64,000 bases of DNA from Shiella aurantiaca (GCA_030412945.1 JAUHJS010000007.1:62001-126000), one strand, 5' to 3'. Numbered from the stretch's first letter, positions 1-9,201 are shown. Notes: a model not told the origin generated them from the letters alone. Made by a program: numbers and translations.

Positions 1-372
1 AGTTTTGAAGTAATCAATGCCTCTAGCATTACCCATTTTTACCCTTATCCTAACCCTTTCAGCACCAAAATGTGGTTTGTGTTTACACTTACCGGCAGTC
101 AGATTCCCGATCAGATTAAGGTGCAGATTATGACCGTAACGGGGCGTGTAGTTCGTGAAATCACACAAGAAGAACTAGGGCCGATACATATTGGCAATAA
201 CCGCTCGGCTTATGCCTGGGATGGGCGCGATGAGTTTGGCGACCTCTTGGCCAACGGGGTATACTTATACCGTGTGATTGTGAAAAGTAATGGGTCTACT
301 GTAGATCACCGGGGTACGCAAGCCGACAAAGCTTTTGAGAAAGGCTTTGGTAAAATCTACATTCTCCGCTAA
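1..372 (+). CDS. C-terminal end of a secreted protein with FlgD-like domain (5' end outside window)
   Basis: The reading frame is open from base 1 and runs 123 codons to a TAA at 370, so the gene starts upstream of the window. The visible part has the motif YPYPNPF, then beta-strand-rich sequence with VTGRVVREI, AWDGRDEFGDLLANGVYLYR. The pattern NPF...G...WDGRD..G..LANGVYLY is that of the FlgD-type Ig-like domain found at the end of very large Bacteroidota surface or type IX-secreted proteins such as C25-type peptidases. Which protein precedes it cannot be told. An internal ATG at 70 exists but the homology starts before it, so it is not the start. Confidence 0.8.
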   Translation, partial: SFEVINASSITHFYPYPNPFSTKMWFVFTLTGSQIPDQIKVQIMTVTGRVVREITQEELGPIHIGNNRSAYAWDGRDEFGDLLANGVYLYRVIVKSNGSTVDHRGTQADKAFEKGFGKIYILR

Positions 373-510
373 TCCTCCCAATTTGATACTATCATTCTGA
401 GAGTGCTTTATCAAAATGATAAAGTGGGAGAAGGGGGTAAAATTAATAAGTATCTTATTTTCAACTACTTAAGACTTTGTAAAAAGTTTGGCACGGGGAG
501 CTGGTTTCAG

Positions 511-527
511 TTGGCACGGTTCGTGCA
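511..527 (+). promoter_or_regulatory. Sigma-54-type promoter candidate (-24 TGGCAC, -12 GTGC)
   Basis: TTGGCAC, five bases, then GTGCA matches the sigma-54 consensus TTGGCAC-N5-TTGCA at all but one position and keeps the GG-GC spacing. A partial copy, TTTGGCACGG, lies 25 bases upstream at about 488-497 but lacks the -12 half. Transcription would begin near 538. No protein gene on this strand follows before 2495, and a strong terminator stands at 667-701. Confidence 0.5.
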
Positions 528-559
528 ATTACCTATGTGGGGATAGTCAATGGCACCTG

Positions 560-615
560 ACTTTTTAAACTGAAACTTTTTAAACTTTTTTATCAGGCTG
601 TCAATTTTTTAAACT
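560..615 (+). repeat. Three short direct copies of (A)CTTTTTAAAC(T)
   Basis: ACTTTTTAAAC occurs at 560-570 and 575-585, and TTTTTAAACT at 606-615. The core TTTTTAAAC is AT-rich, so chance is possible in this intergenic sequence, but two exact 11-mers 15 bases apart are noticeable. Confidence 0.4.
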
Positions 616-666
616 AAACACTTTTTTACTTACACTCAACTTATCAATTAACCGATTACACTCGGT

Positions 667-701
667 AAAAACGGAGTCAAAACATGGCTCCGTTTTTTTT
701 A
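667..701 (+). terminator. Rho-independent terminator
   Basis: A stem AAAACGGAG paired with CTCCGTTTT around a loop of about 14 bases (with an extra possible TC/GG step) is followed by eight T. It serves whatever is transcribed from the left. Confidence 0.7.
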
Positions 702-762
702 TACCCCAGCGGAATAAAAAGTAACCAAATAAATGTGTGAAGAATAAGGGTGGATGGGTGGC

Positions 763-936
763 TTAGCTAAAGCTAATAGCAATATATACGATAAGGGCCA
801 ATGCCAACACAAACACTACCGTGGTGGTAATACGGGCGTTTTTCTTGGTGCGGATAGCAAAAAATACTTCTTTATTGTCTTTAGAAGGCTTATTTTTCTT
901 TTTTTCCTTCACAAGCTTCTCGGTTACATTTCCCAT
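763..936 (-). CDS. Small single-pass membrane protein overlapping fur
   Basis: A 57-codon frame starts at ATG 936 and ends with TAA at 763. The N-terminal 35 residues are strongly basic ([10 protein letters not shown], then RTKKNAR) and are followed by one hydrophobic helix, [20 protein letters not shown], reaching the C-terminus: an N-in tail-anchored layout. The first 47 bases overlap the end of fur in another frame, so the two are probably translated from one mRNA. I recognise no family. Size and topology faintly resemble SecE or a respiratory accessory peptide, but no motif supports that. Reality as a gene is inferred from the clean membrane segment and the tight overlap. Confidence 0.6.
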   Translation of the reverse strand: MGNVTEKLVKEKKKNKPSKDNKEVFFAIRTKKNARITTTVVFVLALALIVYIAISFS

Positions 937-1354
937 AAAAGTTAAGCGAGTGTCCTACGATTTTTAGTTGATAAATGTCTTCTACCATTTGTTGGATATT
1001 CTGCAAGCGTGGGTCACAAAACTCCATCACCTTATGGCAATCGGCACAAATAAGGTGGTCGTGCTGTTTAAAGCCATGCGATTTTTCATACATGGCTTGG
1101 TTTTCGCCAAACTGGTGCTTGCTTACCAAGTCACACTTTACCAATAAGTCGAGGGTATTATACACCGTGGCACGGCTCACGCGGTAGTTTTTGTTTTTCA
1201 TGCTGATATAGAGCGACTCCACATCAAAATGATCCTTGCGCGAATATATTTCTTCCAATATGGCGTAGCGCTCAGGGGTTTTCCTGAGTTGCTCGCTTTC
1301 CAAGAAAGCGGTAAACAATTGCTTTACCTCGGCTACTTTATTGGTACTGGTCAT
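890..1354 (-). CDS. Fur family transcriptional regulator
   Basis: A 154-aa metal-responsive repressor. The N-terminal winged helix (about residues 15-85) contains [14 protein letters not shown], the recognition helix signature of Fur proteins. The dimerisation half carries H98-D99-H100, C103-x-x-C106 and C143/C148, which together give the regulatory metal site and the structural zinc site. Whether it senses iron (Fur), peroxide (PerR) or zinc (Zur) cannot be decided from the sequence. It lies 60 bp downstream of the Ppx/GppA gene on the same strand and overlaps the small membrane protein at 763-936. Confidence 0.9.
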   Translation of the reverse strand: MTSTNKVAEVKQLFTAFLESEQLRKTPERYAILEEIYSRKDHFDVESLYISMKNKNYRVSRATVYNTLDLLVKCDLVSKHQFGENQAMYEKSHGFKQHDHLICADCHKVMEFCDPRLQNIQQMVEDIYQLKIVGHSLNFYGKCNREACEGKKEK

Positions 1355-1414
1355 AGGTATATCGATTTGTCAAATAACAACAAATCTGTTTCAATGATTA
1401 CAAAAATAGTAAAA

Positions 1415-2365
1415 TTATCCTTTTTGTGGTTGAAGTTGTTCGAGTGTATTGAAAAGAACTCCTTCTTTAAGCGCATAAGCCGATACGCGTAATTGCTTAA
1501 TTTGGTATTTGTCGAGCACAAACTGAATTAAGCAACAGGCCACCACGATCATATCTACCCGCATTTCTATCATGCCCGGAATCTTCAAGCGCTCTTCTTT
1601 CTTCTTTTCTATAATTTCTTGATGAATAGGCCAATATGATTCAAAAGAAAGAGGGAATTCCGTAGCGTTAGGCGCTCTTTCAATCCCGTTTTCCATCTGG
1701 TAAATATCACTAAGGGTATCGAAAGTGCCGGAAGAACCAATAAGTACGCTGGGTTTAAATTCGGCTACGGCCTGGGTAAGCGGACGAAGTTTTTCATTGA
1801 GCAGTAAGTTCAGGTTGCTTACTTCTTCTGAAATAATGGGGTCGTGGTAGTGGAACATATCCAGCAGGCGCTGCGCCCCAATCTCAAAGCTTTGTTTCCA
1901 AAAAATGGTATCCTGATTACAAATAATGAATTCTACACTTCCGCCACCGATATCCATGATGAGGGAAGTTTCGGAGCCGATATCGAGGGCCTTTTTTACG
2001 CCAAAGTATATAAGTTCCGCCTCCTGGTCGCCCGAAATAATGCGGACCGGAATGGCCGTTTTCTCAAAAATTTCCTTGGTTAAGGCTTTGCCGTTTTTGG
2101 CATTGCGAATGGCGCTGGTAGCCGTGGCAAACACTTTTTCTACTCCCTCTTTATCTATCACTTCTCTGAAATGCAAGAGGCAGTCTATGGCGCGTTGCCA
2201 GGCATCTTTGGTAATTAATCCTTTGTTGATACCCCCCTGCCCGATTTTTACGGACACTTTTTCCTTCAATAGGGCACGAAAATTTCCTTCCTTAACCTCC
2301 GCAATAAGCAGGTGGAAGGTATTGGTTCCCATGTCGATGATGGCGATTTTGTCCATAGTACTCAA
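1415..2365 (-). CDS. Ppx/GppA family phosphatase
   Basis: A 316-aa protein of the ASKHA fold that removes phosphate from polyphosphate or pppGpp. The first phosphate loop [16 protein letters not shown] is near the N-terminus and the second, [11 protein letters not shown], is near residue 142. The length matches the short form without the C-terminal HD domain common in Bacteroidota. Two ATGs are possible, MSTMDK at 2365 or MDK at 2356; either leaves the fold intact. Substrate choice between polyphosphate and pppGpp is not determinable. It is divergent from the carboxylase gene at 2495. Confidence 0.88.
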   Translation of the reverse strand: MSTMDKIAIIDMGTNTFHLLIAEVKEGNFRALLKEKVSVKIGQGGINKGLITKDAWQRAIDCLLHFREVIDKEGVEKVFATATSAIRNAKNGKALTKEIFEKTAIPVRIISGDQEAELIYFGVKKALDIGSETSLIMDIGGGSVEFIICNQDTIFWKQSFEIGAQRLLDMFHYHDPIISEEVSNLNLLLNEKLRPLTQAVAEFKPSVLIGSSGTFDTLSDIYQMENGIERAPNATEFPLSFESYWPIHQEIIEKKKEERLKIPGMIEMRVDMIVVACCLIQFVLDKYQIKQLRVSAYALKEGVLFNTLEQLQPQKG

Positions 2366-2437
2366 AAATTCGCGCGCAATATAAAGGAATTTCTATTTTT
2401 CCCATTCGCAAATAGTACAAATAATAAAATCGTAAAG

Positions 2438-2468
2438 TTTCAATATTGGGGAGGGCTCTCTATCTTTG
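2438..2468 (+). promoter_or_regulatory. Bacteroidota-type promoter of the carboxylase gene
   Basis: The -7 box TATCTTTG (2461-2468) fits TAnnTTTG exactly, and TTTC at 2438-2441 stands 19 bases upstream in the place of the -33 TTTG. The predicted start lies some 20 bases ahead of ATG 2495. Confidence 0.5.
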
Positions 2469-2494
2469 AGCCTGTTTTTAAAACGTTTGTTTTC

Positions 2495-4078
2495 ATGGAA
2501 AAGCCACAAGTGAATAATAAATACACAATGCCCACCAACAAGGAAAAGTACGAGCTTCTTGCCCGTAAAAACGAGGAAGCCTTGCAAGGTGGAGGTGCAG
2601 CCCGTATCGAATCGCAGCACAAAAAAGGTAAGCTTACCGCTCGCGAACGTGTGCACTTGCTGATGGATGAGGGAAGTTTTGAAGAGATTGGCAAGTTTGT
2701 GATGCACCGCGCCAAAGATTTTGGCCTGGATAAAGAGCATTATTTGGGTGATGGTGTAATAACGGGCTACGGTACCGTAAATGGTCGTTTAGTCTACGTG
2801 TTTTCTCAAGACTTTACCGTTTTTGGCGGTTCGCTTTCTGAGACCCATGCCGAAAAGATTGTAAAAATCATGGATCTGGCCATGAAAAACGGAGCTCCCG
2901 TTATTGGCCTTAACGACTCCGGTGGGGCACGTATCCAAGAAGGTGTAGTTTCTTTGGGCGGCTATGCCGATATTTTTTATAGAAACACTTTAGCCTCGGG
3001 CGTTATTCCACAGCTTTCTGCAATCATGGGGCCTTGTGCGGGAGGTGCAGTGTATTCTCCGGCCATTACCGACTTTATTTTGATGGTAGAAAATACCAGC
3101 TACATGTTCGTAACCGGGCCCAACGTGGTGAAAACGGTTACGCAAGAAAACGTAACAGCAGAAGAGTTGGGCGGTGCCAGCACGCACAGTACCAAAAGTG
3201 GGGTTACGCATTTTTCATGTGCCAATGAGGTGGAAGCCATCAACCATATCAAAAAGCTTTTAAGCTACATGCCGCAAAACTGCGAGGAAGATGCACCAAG
3301 ATATGCCTACGAAATGGGCGATGAAAGCCGCCCGGCCCTTAACGATTTGATTCCAGACAACCCCAATCAGCCGTACGATATGCGCGAGGTAATTGAAGGT
3401 GTGGTAGATGCCGATTCGTTTTTAGAAGTTCACAAAAATTTTGCTGAGAATATAGTAGTAGGATTTGCTCGCTTAGCAGGCCGTAGTATTGGTATTGTGG
3501 GCAATCAGCCTGCTTCTTTGGCAGGAGTGTTGGATATTCAGGCCAGTGTAAAGGCGGCTCGTTTCGTGCGTTTTTGCGACTGCTTCAATATTCCTTTATT
3601 GGTGTTTGAAGACGTACCCGGTTTCTTGCCCGGCACCGATCAGGAGTGGAACGCCATCATTACCAATGGTGCTAAATTATTGTATGCATTTAGCGAAGCC
3701 ACCGTGCCGCGCGTAACTGTAATCACCCGCAAAGCCTATGGCGGTGCGTATGACGTAATGAACTCCAAGCACATTGGTGCTGACCTTAATTATGCCTGGC
3801 CTATGGCTGAAATTGCCGTAATGGGAGCCAAAGGCGCAGCCGAAATCATCTTCAAAAAAGAAATCAGCGAAGCGGCCGATCCGGTGGCCAAGCTACAAGA
3901 GAAGGTGGACGAGTATACGGCCAAATTTGCTAACCCCTATCGTGCCGCACACCGCGGTTATGTGGATGAGGTGATCTTGCCGGAAGATACCCGCAAAAAG
4001 CTAATTTCGGCCTTCAAAATGCTAGAAAACAAGGTGGATAAACTGCCTAAGAAGAAGCACGGCAATATTCCTTTGTAA
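2495..4078 (+). CDS. Acyl-CoA carboxylase carboxyltransferase (beta) subunit, propionyl/methylmalonyl type
   Basis: A 527-aa carboxyltransferase that moves CO2 between carboxybiotin and an acyl-CoA, most like propionyl-CoA carboxylase beta or methylmalonyl-CoA decarboxylase alpha. Marks are [10 protein letters not shown], the acyl-CoA oxyanion loop [26 protein letters not shown], and the C-terminal half with PGFLPG and [11 protein letters not shown]. The frame stays open upstream to 2312, but the promoter at 2461 and the family length favour ATG 2495 (or 2528, MPTNKEKYE, which is closer to the usual N-terminus). No biotin carboxylase or biotin carrier gene is adjacent; those subunits must be elsewhere. 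Confidence 0.9.
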   Translation: MEKPQVNNKYTMPTNKEKYELLARKNEEALQGGGAARIESQHKKGKLTARERVHLLMDEGSFEEIGKFVMHRAKDFGLDKEHYLGDGVITGYGTVNGRLVYVFSQDFTVFGGSLSETHAEKIVKIMDLAMKNGAPVIGLNDSGGARIQEGVVSLGGYADIFYRNTLASGVIPQLSAIMGPCAGGAVYSPAITDFILMVENTSYMFVTGPNVVKTVTQENVTAEELGGASTHSTKSGVTHFSCANEVEAINHIKKLLSYMPQNCEEDAPRYAYEMGDESRPALNDLIPDNPNQPYDMREVIEGVVDADSFLEVHKNFAENIVVGFARLAGRSIGIVGNQPASLAGVLDIQASVKAARFVRFCDCFNIPLLVFEDVPGFLPGTDQEWNAIITNGAKLLYAFSEATVPRVTVITRKAYGGAYDVMNSKHIGADLNYAWPMAEIAVMGAKGAAEIIFKKEISEAADPVAKLQEKVDEYTAKFANPYRAAHRGYVDEVILPEDTRKKLISAFKMLENKVDKLPKKKHGNIPL

Positions 4079-4100
4079 GAGAAAAAAGCCTAAAAATGAA

Positions 4101-4137
4101 AATCCCAAGCTGAGTGTATCGGCTTGGGATTTTTTTA
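4101..4137. terminator. Bidirectional terminator
   Basis: AATCCCAAGC pairs with GCTTGGGATT around an 11-base loop, with T-run on the right and an A-rich left flank. It separates the convergent carboxylase and SnoaL-like genes. Confidence 0.75.
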
Positions 4138-4158
4138 TGAGCTTGTGAAATAGACTTT

Positions 4159-4530
4159 TTACAACATTCCATTTTCATTGATTTCCTCTTCGGGTATAGC
4201 TTGTCCAAAATCCCAGAGTTCGGCAATTTTATTCCCTTCAAATCGAAAAATGTGCATCACCACATAGCCTTTTTCCTGTTCGTGCTGACGGATATGCGAG
4301 TGTACCGCCACCAAATCGCCCTCCTCTAAGGCGCGGAGCATGGTAAACTCCTTGGTGGGATTTTGTTGAGCCGATTCCTCCATAGCTATCATAAGCGAAT
4401 GTGCATCACCTTTGAAATAGGCATTGTGATGTATGAAATGCTCCGAAACGTATTGGGCAAAGGCCTTGCGTGGGTTGCCATGGGCGGCCAATTGCAGGAA
4501 GTCCTGCGCTATTTCTTTTTTAGTCTGCAT
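4159..4530 (-). CDS. SnoaL-like / NTF2-like fold protein
   Basis: About 123 aa from ATG 4530 (MQTKKEIAQDFL); the frame extends to 4557 but the extra residues do not fit. The layout of an N-terminal helix pair with FAQYVSEHFIHHNAYFKGD, then paired strands GDLVAVHSHIRQHE, VVMHIFRFEGNKIAELWDF, is the cone-shaped NTF2/SnoaL fold, here of the SnoaL-like polyketide-cyclase subfamily seen widely as putative small-molecule binders. The actual substrate is unknown. It stands alone between a terminator and the divergent kinase gene. Confidence 0.75.
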   Translation of the reverse strand: MQTKKEIAQDFLQLAAHGNPRKAFAQYVSEHFIHHNAYFKGDAHSLMIAMEESAQQNPTKEFTMLRALEEGDLVAVHSHIRQHEQEKGYVVMHIFRFEGNKIAELWDFGQAIPEEEINENGML

Positions 4531-4667
4531 GCTATCTGGTTTTTGATAAAGGTACAAAGTTTACTGAAAACAAGGGTTTACTTTCCCTAAAGCATCAAGG
4601 GCAATTTGATACGAGGTGAAGGGGCTTTCAAAAATATTTTTTACTTTATGTGGGTAAATATTGGACT

Positions 4668-6587
4668 ATGAAAAAATGGCTACTGGGCCTGTTGAATGTG
4701 TGGGCTTTAGGCGCTTGGGCGCAAAGCGAGGTAGATTCTTTACTGAAACAATTGCCACAGGCTCAAGAAAATCAACGCATTGAGGTGTTGAGCGCTCTCA
4801 CGGAGGCCTTGGCGTATCGAAATGCCGATTCGGCCCGTATGTTTGGTTTGGAAGCCTTAGAAATGGTGCCGTCCGAAGATGCGGTGCAGCGCTATGAGTT
4901 ACTCCATAATATTGCCATTACCTATCAGGTACAAAGCCGCTATGAGGAAGCCTTACAATACAGTGAGGAGTCGCTGCGCTTGGCAGAGAGCTTTCCCGAT
5001 TCCATAGAAAAAGCCAATATTATCAATAATATCGGGCTGATTTACGATGAGCAGGGGCTTTATGAAGAAGCCGTACGCTATTATCAGCATGCTTTAGCCC
5101 TGTATCAGGCAGCGGATAAGCCCGATAAAGTGGCTTTGGTAAATGTAAACCTCGGGGTGGTGTATAAGGCGCTGGGCGACTATGAGGAATCCATACGGAA
5201 CTACCAAGATGCCTTGAAAATCTTCAAGAAGATGGACGACACCTATTTGGTGGCGGTATGCGAGGTGAATTTGGGTTCGGTTTATCTATTTGTATATCAA
5301 TACGATAGTGCTTTACAATACGGGCAGTTGGCAGCGGAGAAATTTCAATCCCTTGGCTATTTGCGCTTTGAGGCCGTGGCCATAGGCAATGTGGGAATTG
5401 CTTATGCTAAGCTACAGCAAAATGACTTGGCGAAAACATATTTGACAAAAGCCATTGCCTTGCATGAGCAAAATGCTAACACCAAAGAACTGGCTTTTTG
5501 TAAACTTAAACTGGCCGAGGTGTACGAGGTCGAAGGTAACTACGAGCAAGCACTTAGAAAGGCGATGGAGGCTAGTGCCTTGGCTGAACAGGCGCAGGCT
5601 ATGCAGCAAATAGCCGATGCCCATGCTTTGCTGGCGCGATTGTATCAAGCACAAGGTGACTATGTGAAGGCTTTCGCCTATTTGCAGTCGTATCAGGCGG
5701 TGCACGATACTTTATTTGAGCGTAACTCCCTAAGTGAGATTCGTAAGTTTCAGATTCAATACGAAACCGAGAAAAAGGAGAGAGCACTGGCCACAAGCAA
5801 AGCGGAATTGGCCGAGAAGGAATTGGAGATTCAGCAATCGAACACACGCTTAATTGTTTTGGGAGCTGCTTTACTTTTGGTCTTGATGCTGGGTTTGGGC
5901 TTTTATCGCAATCAAAAAATGCGGCAGGCGCAGTTGGAGCAGGAGAATATCCTAAAAGAACAATTAGCCAAAGCCGAAGCCCAAAACGCCTTACAACAAG
6001 AGCGGCTGCGCATCTCGCGCGATTTGCACGATAATATTGGTTCGCAACTCACCTTTATCAATGCTTCTATGGAGTCGCTCAGCAAGCAGGTGGCCGACCC
6101 TTCGGTTTCGGAAGTGAAGCATTTGACATTAGAAACCATCAAAGAACTACGAAAAACGGTTTGGCTAATCAATAAGCAATCGGTGAGCTGGGAGGAGTTT
6201 GTTATCAAGCTCCGCGATTACCTGAAACCCGTGGCCGCTACCGCCACCCAGCTAGAGGTGAAGGTAAATGGGGGACTGAGTGGGATGTTGGAGGCGCAGG
6301 AAGCGAATCAGCTCTTTCGCCTGCTTCAAGAGGCCGTAAATAATGCCCTGAAACATGCCCAAGCCTCGGAGATTGAGGTGGCTTTTGAAGCAGGTGAGAG
6401 TGGTATGTCCGTATCGGTGAAAGACAATGGGCAAGGTTTCGACCCTCAGCAAGTAGCCCAAAAAAGTATGGGCTTGCAAAGCATGGAGGCGCGTGCCAAT
6501 AGCCTACAGGCGCAGTGGTTCTTGCATTCGGAACCCGGCCACGGTACTCAAATCCGGCTATTGCTGGCAGCTCCCGTGAGGGTATAA
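4668..6587 (+). CDS. TPR-containing sensor histidine kinase (LytS/NarX-like HisKA_3)
   Basis: A 639-aa membrane sensor kinase. Signal peptide MKKWLLGLLNVWALGAWAQ, then about 330 residues of tetratricopeptide repeats (several copies of YEEALQYYQxAL type) in the periplasm, a coiled linker, one membrane helix near residue 395 (LIVLGAALLLVLMLGLG), the DHp helix with the phospho-accepting histidine in RISRDLHDNIGSQL (near 448), and a C-terminal HATPase domain (EAVNNALKHA; DNGQGFD; GLQSME). The upstream GTG at 4650 is in frame but the signal peptide begins at ATG 4668. It lies 69 bp before its likely partner regulator at 6657. Confidence 0.9.
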   Translation: MKKWLLGLLNVWALGAWAQSEVDSLLKQLPQAQENQRIEVLSALTEALAYRNADSARMFGLEALEMVPSEDAVQRYELLHNIAITYQVQSRYEEALQYSEESLRLAESFPDSIEKANIINNIGLIYDEQGLYEEAVRYYQHALALYQAADKPDKVALVNVNLGVVYKALGDYEESIRNYQDALKIFKKMDDTYLVAVCEVNLGSVYLFVYQYDSALQYGQLAAEKFQSLGYLRFEAVAIGNVGIAYAKLQQNDLAKTYLTKAIALHEQNANTKELAFCKLKLAEVYEVEGNYEQALRKAMEASALAEQAQAMQQIADAHALLARLYQAQGDYVKAFAYLQSYQAVHDTLFERNSLSEIRKFQIQYETEKKERALATSKAELAEKELEIQQSNTRLIVLGAALLLVLMLGLGFYRNQKMRQAQLEQENILKEQLAKAEAQNALQQERLRISRDLHDNIGSQLTFINASMESLSKQVADPSVSEVKHLTLETIKELRKTVWLINKQSVSWEEFVIKLRDYLKPVAATATQLEVKVNGGLSGMLEAQEANQLFRLLQEAVNNALKHAQASEIEVAFEAGESGMSVSVKDNGQGFDPQQVAQKSMGLQSMEARANSLQAQWFLHSEPGHGTQIRLLLAAPVRV

Positions 6588-6656
6588 ATACGATGCCTTG
6601 CGTATGGAATTCCTCTTTTTGCTTTTTCACCTTTGTAAGGTTCAATCTCAACACAT

Positions 6657-7304
6657 ATGCCATTACGAATAGCCATAGCCGAGGATAATTCCTTTGCCCT
6701 TAAATCCATACTTGAAAAACTCTCGGCCTTTCCAGAGGTGCTTGTAAAAATAAAAGCGCCCAATGGCCGCGATTTGTTGCAGCAACTAGAAGCCGATGCC
6801 TTGGTGGAGCTGGTATTGATGGATATTCAAATGCCTGAAATGGATGGTATTGAAGCTACTGCTTGGGTGCGACATCGCTATCCGCAAATAAAGGTGATTA
6901 TGCTCACCACCTTCGATGATGACGAGAAAATATTTGAAGCCATTATGGCCGGAGCCAATGGGTACTTACTCAAAGAAGAATCCGCGGAGCTTATCGTTCA
7001 AGCATTACACATGGCGGTGGAGGGAGGGGCTGCCATGTCACCGGGCATTGCCTTGAAGGCTTTGAATCTAATCCGAAATCCGCTTCATGGAGGTGCAGGG
7101 AAATTGCAGGACTTTGGCCTTACCAAACGCGAGATGGAATTGCTGGAACAGTTGAAAAACGGAAGAACTTATGAGCAAATTGCTGAAAATCTGATTATTA
7201 GCATTGGTACGGTACGTAAGCATATCGAAAACGTATACCGTAAGCTACAAGTGAATAATAAGATGGATGCGATACAGAAAGCTTCCCAAAATCGCTTACT
7301 ATAG
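6657..7304 (+). CDS. LuxR/NarL family response regulator
   Basis: A 215-aa DNA-binding response regulator, presumably phosphorylated by the kinase just upstream. The receiver domain has acidic pocket ED(9-10), phospho-acceptor D56 in LVLMDIQMPEMDG, T-loop and K106 in GYLLKEES. The C-terminal LuxR helix-turn-helix (about 148-212) has LTKREMELLEQLKNGRTYEQIA and SIGTVRKHIENVYRKL. Starts at the ATG right after CACAT at 6652. The target is unknown; the secreted protein 76 bp downstream is a candidate. Confidence 0.93.
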   Translation: MPLRIAIAEDNSFALKSILEKLSAFPEVLVKIKAPNGRDLLQQLEADALVELVLMDIQMPEMDGIEATAWVRHRYPQIKVIMLTTFDDDEKIFEAIMAGANGYLLKEESAELIVQALHMAVEGGAAMSPGIALKALNLIRNPLHGGAGKLQDFGLTKREMELLEQLKNGRTYEQIAENLIISIGTVRKHIENVYRKLQVNNKMDAIQKASQNRLL

Positions 7305-7380
7305 AATACGAAAAGCATCGTATGGTGCTGAGGAGAACGGCCCTCTACCTTTGGCTAAAGAAAACTAAAAAGCCAAAGTC

Positions 7381-8430
7381 ATGAAAAAAATAACCTGTTT
7401 ATTCGCTTTGATTAGCTTTTGCCTCGTAGGGCTAAGCCAAGCACAAGAGCCTAGTAAAGAGTTTCAAAAAGAAACGGAAGCTATCTTCGATAATGGGCTC
7501 AGCAATTTTAACAAAAAGCCTTTTAAGAAATCCAACACCGTGGCCTTGGCCAGTGTAAACCTGCGGTTTAAAATCGCCAGCAGGCAAGAAGATCCCAAAG
7601 AAAGCAATAACGTTACCTGGGCTTTTCTAGAAGGGGTGGACGAGGCCTTGATGCAAGAAATCGCGGATGCCTATTATCAGCTGTTAGCAGCGGATTTACA
7701 AGAGGCCGGATATACCGTGAGTGAGGACTATAAAAACGCCAAAAATTACAAAAGTTTGGTAGACGACAATGCCAAAAACGAGCGGGTAACCAGCAAGGCC
7801 ATGTGGGGAATAGCCGAAATTTACACCGCAAATGGTGATACCTATATTGAGTTTCCGAATTATGCCGGAGGCGATCATGCCAAATTGGCCAAAGAAACTG
7901 ATGCCGTGGTTTGGCAAAGCCTCATTACCATTGATTTTGTGGAGATTGCCCAGCGTGAATTAAGCAAAAAAGAATACGAGGAGATTAAGAACAGTACGGA
8001 ATTGGGTCGTGAGTTGAGGGCTAATAATAGCCGCAGAATTACTGAAACCAAGCCCGTGGTTCGTATTATGCCTCAAACACTCGCCCAGCCCACTTTCAAA
8101 GGAGACGGCACTTATGCGCGATTCTCCGGACCCGATTTTTCTGGTGGTGGTGCCTTTTTGAATCAAGAGAAAGCCATTTACAGTCAAGTACCCTATCAGT
8201 TTGAGTTGAGCAAAACGGACGGTATTCCGGCTCACGTAACACGCTTTAAAAGTGCTGTTTTGGGCGATTTAGCAGCCATAGCTTCGGGAGGCGCAGTAAA
8301 AACCGGCCGTGGACTCAATGAAGTAACCTTTAATGTGAAAACCGATGCAGCCTCTTTTAAAGCGGCTACCCTCGATGCCCTCAAGCAATACAATCAATAC
8401 CTGTTGACCTACATTAAAATGAATAATTAA
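7381..8430 (+). CDS. Secreted protein of unknown function
   Basis: A 349-aa protein with a signal peptide ending ...LVGLSQAQ (about residues 1-21) and no further membrane segment, so periplasmic or secreted. The body is rich in Lys/Asn/Asp with no domain I recognise; it lacks the NPF-type secretion tail of type IX cargo. It follows the kinase-regulator pair with its own 76-bp gap and ends at a terminator at 8451, so it may be a response target or simply the next gene. The final third, from about residue 230, contains GDGTYARFSGPDFSGGGAF, glycine-rich and possibly a separate domain. Confidence 0.75.
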   Translation: MKKITCLFALISFCLVGLSQAQEPSKEFQKETEAIFDNGLSNFNKKPFKKSNTVALASVNLRFKIASRQEDPKESNNVTWAFLEGVDEALMQEIADAYYQLLAADLQEAGYTVSEDYKNAKNYKSLVDDNAKNERVTSKAMWGIAEIYTANGDTYIEFPNYAGGDHAKLAKETDAVVWQSLITIDFVEIAQRELSKKEYEEIKNSTELGRELRANNSRRITETKPVVRIMPQTLAQPTFKGDGTYARFSGPDFSGGGAFLNQEKAIYSQVPYQFELSKTDGIPAHVTRFKSAVLGDLAAIASGGAVKTGRGLNEVTFNVKTDAASFKAATLDALKQYNQYLLTYIKMNN

Positions 8431-8450
8431 GCAAGCTACTTGGCTCATAG

Positions 8451-8485
8451 AAAAGGCTGATTCTGTATGGTTTCAGCCTTTTTGT
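8451..8485 (+). terminator. Rho-independent terminator
   Basis: AAAAGGCTGA pairs perfectly with TCAGCCTTTT around a 12-base loop and is followed by TTG and TTTT. It closes the kinase/regulator/secreted protein group. Confidence 0.75.
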
Positions 8486-8678
8486 TTTATAAATCTGCAA
8501 GTAGTGATTTGCTACCTATGCTGCACTTGATTTAGGGGCATACAATCAGCGGATTAGAAATTTTTCAGCAGCATTTCTGCTTCGTATTCAGGCATTTGCT
8601 AAATTGTGTCACCTACCATCCGGATGATTAAATCTTGGATAGGCACATGCTCTTTTGTTCAAATAAACATCAACCACT

Positions 8679-9047
8679 ATGAAAAACCTCAACATCTATT
8701 ATTGGTTCAGTACCGTCTTGGTACTATTTTTTATGCTTCCCGGTTCTATCATGAACATCATGCAAACCCCCGATTGGGTAGCTGTATTCAACGAACTAGG
8801 GTATCCCACGTATTTGCTGCCTTTTTTGGGTGTGGCTAAGTTGGCAGGTTGTATTGTATTGGTATTACCTTGGTTTAAAAGATTAAAAGATTGGGCCTAT
8901 GCCGGTATTTTCTTCGATTTGGTGGGAGCGGTATATTCCGTACTGATGGTGAGCGGATTTGATCCGAACATGTCACTTATGTTTGTGGCCATTGCCGCAG
9001 TGCTTGTATCCTATTGGCTATGGCTTAAGAAATCGGGTCAGATCTGA
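8679..9047 (+). CDS. DoxX-like family membrane protein
   Basis: A 122-aa protein with four predicted membrane helices (YYWFSTVLVLFFMLPGS; LLPFLGVAKLAGCIVLVLP; WAYAGIFFDLVGAVYSVLMV; LMFVAIAAVLVSYWLWL) and the DoxX-like hallmarks GxxKLAG and YAGIFFDLVGA. Members are small inner-membrane proteins, sometimes tied to oxidoreductase or thiol systems; no specific role can be given. The gene is monocistronic between two terminators. Confidence 0.82.
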   Translation: MKNLNIYYWFSTVLVLFFMLPGSIMNIMQTPDWVAVFNELGYPTYLLPFLGVAKLAGCIVLVLPWFKRLKDWAYAGIFFDLVGAVYSVLMVSGFDPNMSLMFVAIAAVLVSYWLWLKKSGQI

Positions 9048-9134
9048 GAGATGGGGGTGTTAACCGCTAAGACCCCAAGGCGCGGCTTGTATGATCCCTT
9101 AAATACTAGATATTTATATATCCATAACACAAAT

Positions 9135-9175
9135 AAAAGAACGGGGGCTAGCAATGCTAGCCCCCGTTCTTTTTT
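9135..9175. terminator. Strong bidirectional terminator with 18-bp stem
   Basis: AAAAGAACGGGGGCTAGC is followed by AAT and its exact complement, giving a perfect 18-bp stem with a 3-base loop, A-run on the left and T-run on the right. It separates the convergent DoxX and NhaD genes. Confidence 0.9.
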
Positions 9176-9201
9176 CCACATACCACATACTCCCAACCCT
9201 C

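Larger units (their letters stand above)
538..701 (+). ncRNA. Candidate non-coding transcript between sigma-54 site and terminator
   Basis: This is an inference from signals only: a sigma-54-like promoter at 511-527, no credible reading frame on the plus strand (the only ATG in the stretch, at 550, opens a 7-codon frame), and a strong hairpin with a T-run at 667-701. The implied RNA is about 165 nt, AU-rich, with three copies of CTTTTTAAAC. No known RNA family is recognised. It could equally be the untranslated end of a broken gene or an unused promoter. The rest of the gap, 373-510, shows nothing recognisable. Confidence 0.25.

Noticed and set aside
754..945. 63-codon plus-strand frame
   Set aside because: It mirrors the minus-strand membrane protein at 763-936, has no sensible protein character and crosses the fur end.
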